DNA from: Larix sibirica
Lineage: Eukaryota > Streptophyta > Pinopsida > Pinales > Pinaceae
Assembly (NCBI GenBank): GCA_004151065.3
Contig: NWUY0300051868.1
Span: 16,258 to 27,176 of the forward strand
Length of the DNA: 10,919 nucleotides
Reading direction: 5' to 3'
Each line of letters opens with the position of its first letter. The stretch's first letter is position 1. Of this stretch, positions 8,470-10,919 are shown one piece after another. The position numbers and the translations under genes were made by a program. The notes below the pieces were generated by a model. The model saw only the letters and a list, made by a program, of their open reading frames with translations. It had not been told where the DNA came from and made no database searches.

Positions 8470-8679
8470 AACTTAGATTTATATTCATCTCGGATCTATT
8501 AGGCGTTGAGAGAGATCAATGTATCCCTCAAGGTGCAAACCTTTTTGGAGTTCTAGAGGAAAGGTTTCCCCTTATGGAATTTGAACCCTCTAGGAATTGC
8601 ACCATAAAAAAGTTTTGCACCTAAAGGGATTTAATATCTCTATGTACTTTATAGATCTAGGTTAAGATGGATATAGGTT
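8470..8679. repeat. Imperfect inverted repeat of about 210 bp (foldback)
   Basis: The two halves are reverse complements with mismatches and small gaps, centred near 8574. Matching blocks fall at consistent mirror positions: TTCTAGAGG (8551-8559) with CCTCTAGGA (8587-8595), AGGTGCAAA (8531-8539) with TTTGCACCT (8614-8622), ATCCCTCAAGG with CCTAAAGGGAT (8620-8630), GGATCTAT (8492-8499) with ATAGATCTAG (8651-8660), and an outer AT-rich block. A foldback or MITE-like element, or a single-stem hairpin RNA source, would both fit. No clear target-site duplication was found. Confidence 0.75.
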
Positions 8680-8681
8680 GG

Positions 8682-8702
8682 TTATTATTATTGTTGTTGT
8701 TA
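8682..8702. repeat. Short TTA/TTG trinucleotide repeat
   Basis: TTATTATTATTGTTGTTGTTA: about three TTA units grading into three TTG units, immediately outside the inverted repeat. Confidence 0.7.
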
Positions 8703-9200
8703 TCATTCTTTTAATGTGGAAAGTTGATGTGACATCAATATTACACACACTCATGGACTTATACATCATATAGGGCTACATAATGCACAAATTACAAAAA
8801 TACAAGTTTCTAGCATTACAAATTTGCATCACAAATTCCCTATTAAGGTTTATCAGACACACGTGCCTTGCACTGCGTTGTTTTAGTACTTTGATATATT
8901 CGCCATCTTTTGTGTCACGTTGTATCCACTATATTTGACACTCTACGTCATATTTTTGAATCATTATGCATCACACTTGCATCAAATTGATAATATTTGC
9001 GCCTATTAGATCTTTCTTTACACTATGTTTGTGTCACAACACATGTTTGATACACCTTGCAATGTTAATTTCATGCCTTATGACCCATCTAAGGGTTAAT
9101 TATGTGTGGTTTGACATGTGGCCTAGTTGTGTAGATTAGGTGCTTGGGGCTTAGTTTCTAGGTTGAGTCATTTTATGCTTCCTAGGTCATTACAATCCTC
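8703..9200. other. Non-coding region
   Basis: No gene or structured RNA was recognised. Strings such as TTGTGTCAC (8908, 9025) and GCATCACA (8824, 8968) recur loosely, too weakly to define a repeat. Confidence 0.4.
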
Positions 9201-10030
9201 CCAGTTAATCATGCTTATGTAGCCAAAATTGTGGAAGTTGCCAAAATTATGAAACTATGCATATCGTATATCATTGAAAAGATTTCGGAGAATAGTAAAT
9301 GGTGAAAGCACATATTATGTAAAGCATAGGATTATGATTAATATCTTTAATCATTAATAATAAACCACCTCATAACTGTACCAAATAATCATGTTTATGT
9401 ACTTAATATTGTGAAATTTATCAACAAATCATTGGGACGCAAAACTATGCATATCATGTATCATTGGAAATATTTCAAAGCTTACTAAAATGGTGGACAC
9501 ATTAGTAATGTGAAGCAAAGGCATATAATGACATTTTTAATTCCTACAAATAATTCAACGTGCGAACATTTCAAATAATCGTTTTATGAACATGAAATTG
9601 TGGAAGTTGTCAACAAATGATCGATATTCGAGAGGCTAAAATATGTACTTCTTATATCATTGGAAAGATTACAGAGAGTAATAAATGGTGATATTATGTA
9701 AAAAGGAGGTGTTGATGACAATTTATAATCACTGATAATAATAACAAGCCACCTCATGGCCACCCCAAATAAGCGTGTTTATGTAGGTGATAATGCGAAA
9801 GCTACCAAAGGATCACTTGAGGAAAAACCGTGAATACACTATATAATTGGAAATATTTTAGAGAGTACAAAATAATGGAAGCATATACTATGTAAAGCAT
9901 AGGTATATAATGACAAATTTCAATACCAAAAAACACACCACCTTGTGATCATCCCAAATAATAAACACATTGTGTTTATGTACTCAAAACACATTGCAAA
10001 ATAATGGTTGAATGTCAACCAAGTGACCAA
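9201..10030. repeat. Satellite-like tandem array, about 180-194 bp monomers, 4 full units and a partial fifth
   Basis: Units begin with CCAGTTAATC or CCAAATAAT-like strings at 9201, 9381, 9571, 9765 and 9954, giving steps of 180, 190, 194 and 189 bases. Shared blocks inside each unit, in the same order, are (T)TTATGTA near the start, TATCATTGGAAAGATTTCAGAGAGTA in loose forms near the middle (for example 9279, 9459, 9653, 9842), AAATGGTG or AAATAATGG, TATGTAAAGCATAGG, ATAATGACA, and an ACCACCTCATGG-like end. The units are clearly diverged, so the array is old. The fifth unit fades into unrelated sequence by about 10030. The open frame on the - strand at 9920-10114 crosses the array end and is not a gene. 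Confidence 0.88.
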
Positions 10031-10192
10031 AATCCTTTCAAAAAATAAAATAAATAACTTTGGAGTGAACTGGAAGATATGTCTCTCCTTAAATAGGTTA
10101 TGAAAACCATCCATAGCAATACAAAACTATCATCAATGAATGATAAACTAACTAATCAATCTAATCCTATGAGATAAACTATTTACAAAATA

Positions 10193-10253
10193 CATCAAAG
10201 GGAAACTAGTGCATTACCCATCAAAGGGAAACTAGTGCATTACCCATCAAAGG
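10193..10253. repeat. Perfect 26-bp tandem duplication (2.35 copies)
   Basis: The 26-base unit beginning CATCAAAGGGAAACTAGTGC runs 10193-10218 and 10219-10244 with no mismatch, and a third partial copy (CATCAAAGG) covers 10245-10253. Identity of the copies shows it is recent compared with the surrounding diverged repeats. Confidence 0.97.
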
Positions 10254-10283
10254 TATGGTTTGCTAGTGTTGTTATGATTAGGC

Positions 10284-10300
10284 ACAAGTACCCAAGTACC
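10284..10300. repeat. 8-bp tandem duplication (CAAGTACC x2)
   Basis: CAAGTACCCAAGTACCC is a simple two-copy slip of an 8-base unit, close to the larger duplication. Confidence 0.75.
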
Positions 10301-10919
10301 CAACCTCCTCTGCTTCAAAAAAATGCAATATCAATTAGCCCCTAAAAACTAGAAGTCACTAGAATCAATTATGTTCACACTAACATATTGCTACACATAT
10401 TCCATATGACTTTTGTCTACAATGCCAAGTGTCAAATTCGAGAAATGGGGAAAATCCCACCTCCTCATAGATACCTCAGTGATAATATGAATGTCCTCTT
10501 ATATGGGTTGGTACTATAGATTGGAACCAACTTGAATACCTACCAACCATGATCCAAATGACAAATCAACTGAATCAATAAGTATGTGTTCCCCTTGAGG
10601 AATTTAGTTTCCTTATAAAACTTGAGGAGTCAAACATCCCTCAATGGGACACAAATTTTTATAAGCATAATAGGATGAGGTAACATATCCATTTCCCACT
10701 CTTACGCCTCCCATATACACACAAAGTTATATGGGTTGACATACAAAAAAGATTATGTGCTACAAGATGAGTCTTTACTCGAGATTGAATTCTTCGGTAA
10801 GACTGATATAATTTCTTGATCATTGATGTCCATTGCCAAGCATTGATCTACCCATAGTGAATCTTTAATATTGCAGGCTTATTTCTCTTGGAACATTTTT
10901 CTGATGCATGATTACACTT
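10301..10919. other. Non-coding region at the window end
   Basis: No gene, RNA or repeat that I can support. On the - strand a few short open runs exist between about 10919 and 10600, but they carry stops and no motif I recognise; they could be a very old mobile-element remnant. Confidence 0.4.

Noticed and set aside
9201-10030. CRISPR array
   Set aside because: The units are long and diverged along their whole length, without short identical repeats separated by unique spacers, and the context is plant-like.
9920-10114. 64-codon open frame on the - strand
   Set aside because: It crosses the end of the satellite-like array and has a low-complexity composition with no motif.
10600-10919. Possible coding remnant on the - strand
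   Set aside because: Short runs are interrupted by stops and show no domain motif, so I cannot support a call.

Overview
This window looks like nuclear, repeat-derived, AT-rich DNA from a land plant. The evidence is a decayed Ty3/gypsy chromovirus (gag, protease, reverse transcriptase, RNase H, integrase and a chromodomain-like tail), a second plant-type Ty3/gypsy integrase relic, and diverged tandem repeats with no intact host gene. A large-genome seed plant such as a gymnosperm would fit, but that is inference and I cannot name the species.

Layout. Bases 1-4210 are the 3' part of a Ty3/gypsy element, here called A, on the + strand. It starts inside gag and runs through protease, reverse transcriptase, RNase H, integrase and chromodomain-like tail to a polypurine tract (about 3927-3940). 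A 3' LTR follows (3941-4210, TGTTA...TAACA). The reading frame changes about eleven times and there are more than a dozen in-frame stops. Active-site residues of protease, reverse transcriptase and integrase are substituted. Bases 4211-5730 are the RNase H/integrase end of a second, different Ty3/gypsy element, B, also on the + strand and even more broken. B resumes directly at the A LTR border, so the simplest reading is that A inserted into B and the missing halves lie upstream of the window. An LTR-like block with a TATA box and a poly(A) signal follows (about 5932-6415).

Bases 6420-10919 hold no gene that I can support. They contain a perfect 32-bp alternating CA/CG tract (7311-7342), a diverged 34-bp tandem repeat (about 7619-7760), an imperfect inverted repeat of about 210 bp (8470-8679), a previously unannotated-looking tandem array of about 180-194 bp monomers (9201 to about 10030), and a perfect 26-bp tandem duplication (10193-10253).

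Nothing here works together as a functional pathway; the window is a stack of fossil mobile elements and repeats. I found no convincing new biological system. The points most worth a second look are the nested insertion junction, the satellite-like array, the foldback repeat, and the G-to-A pattern among the lost catalytic residues.
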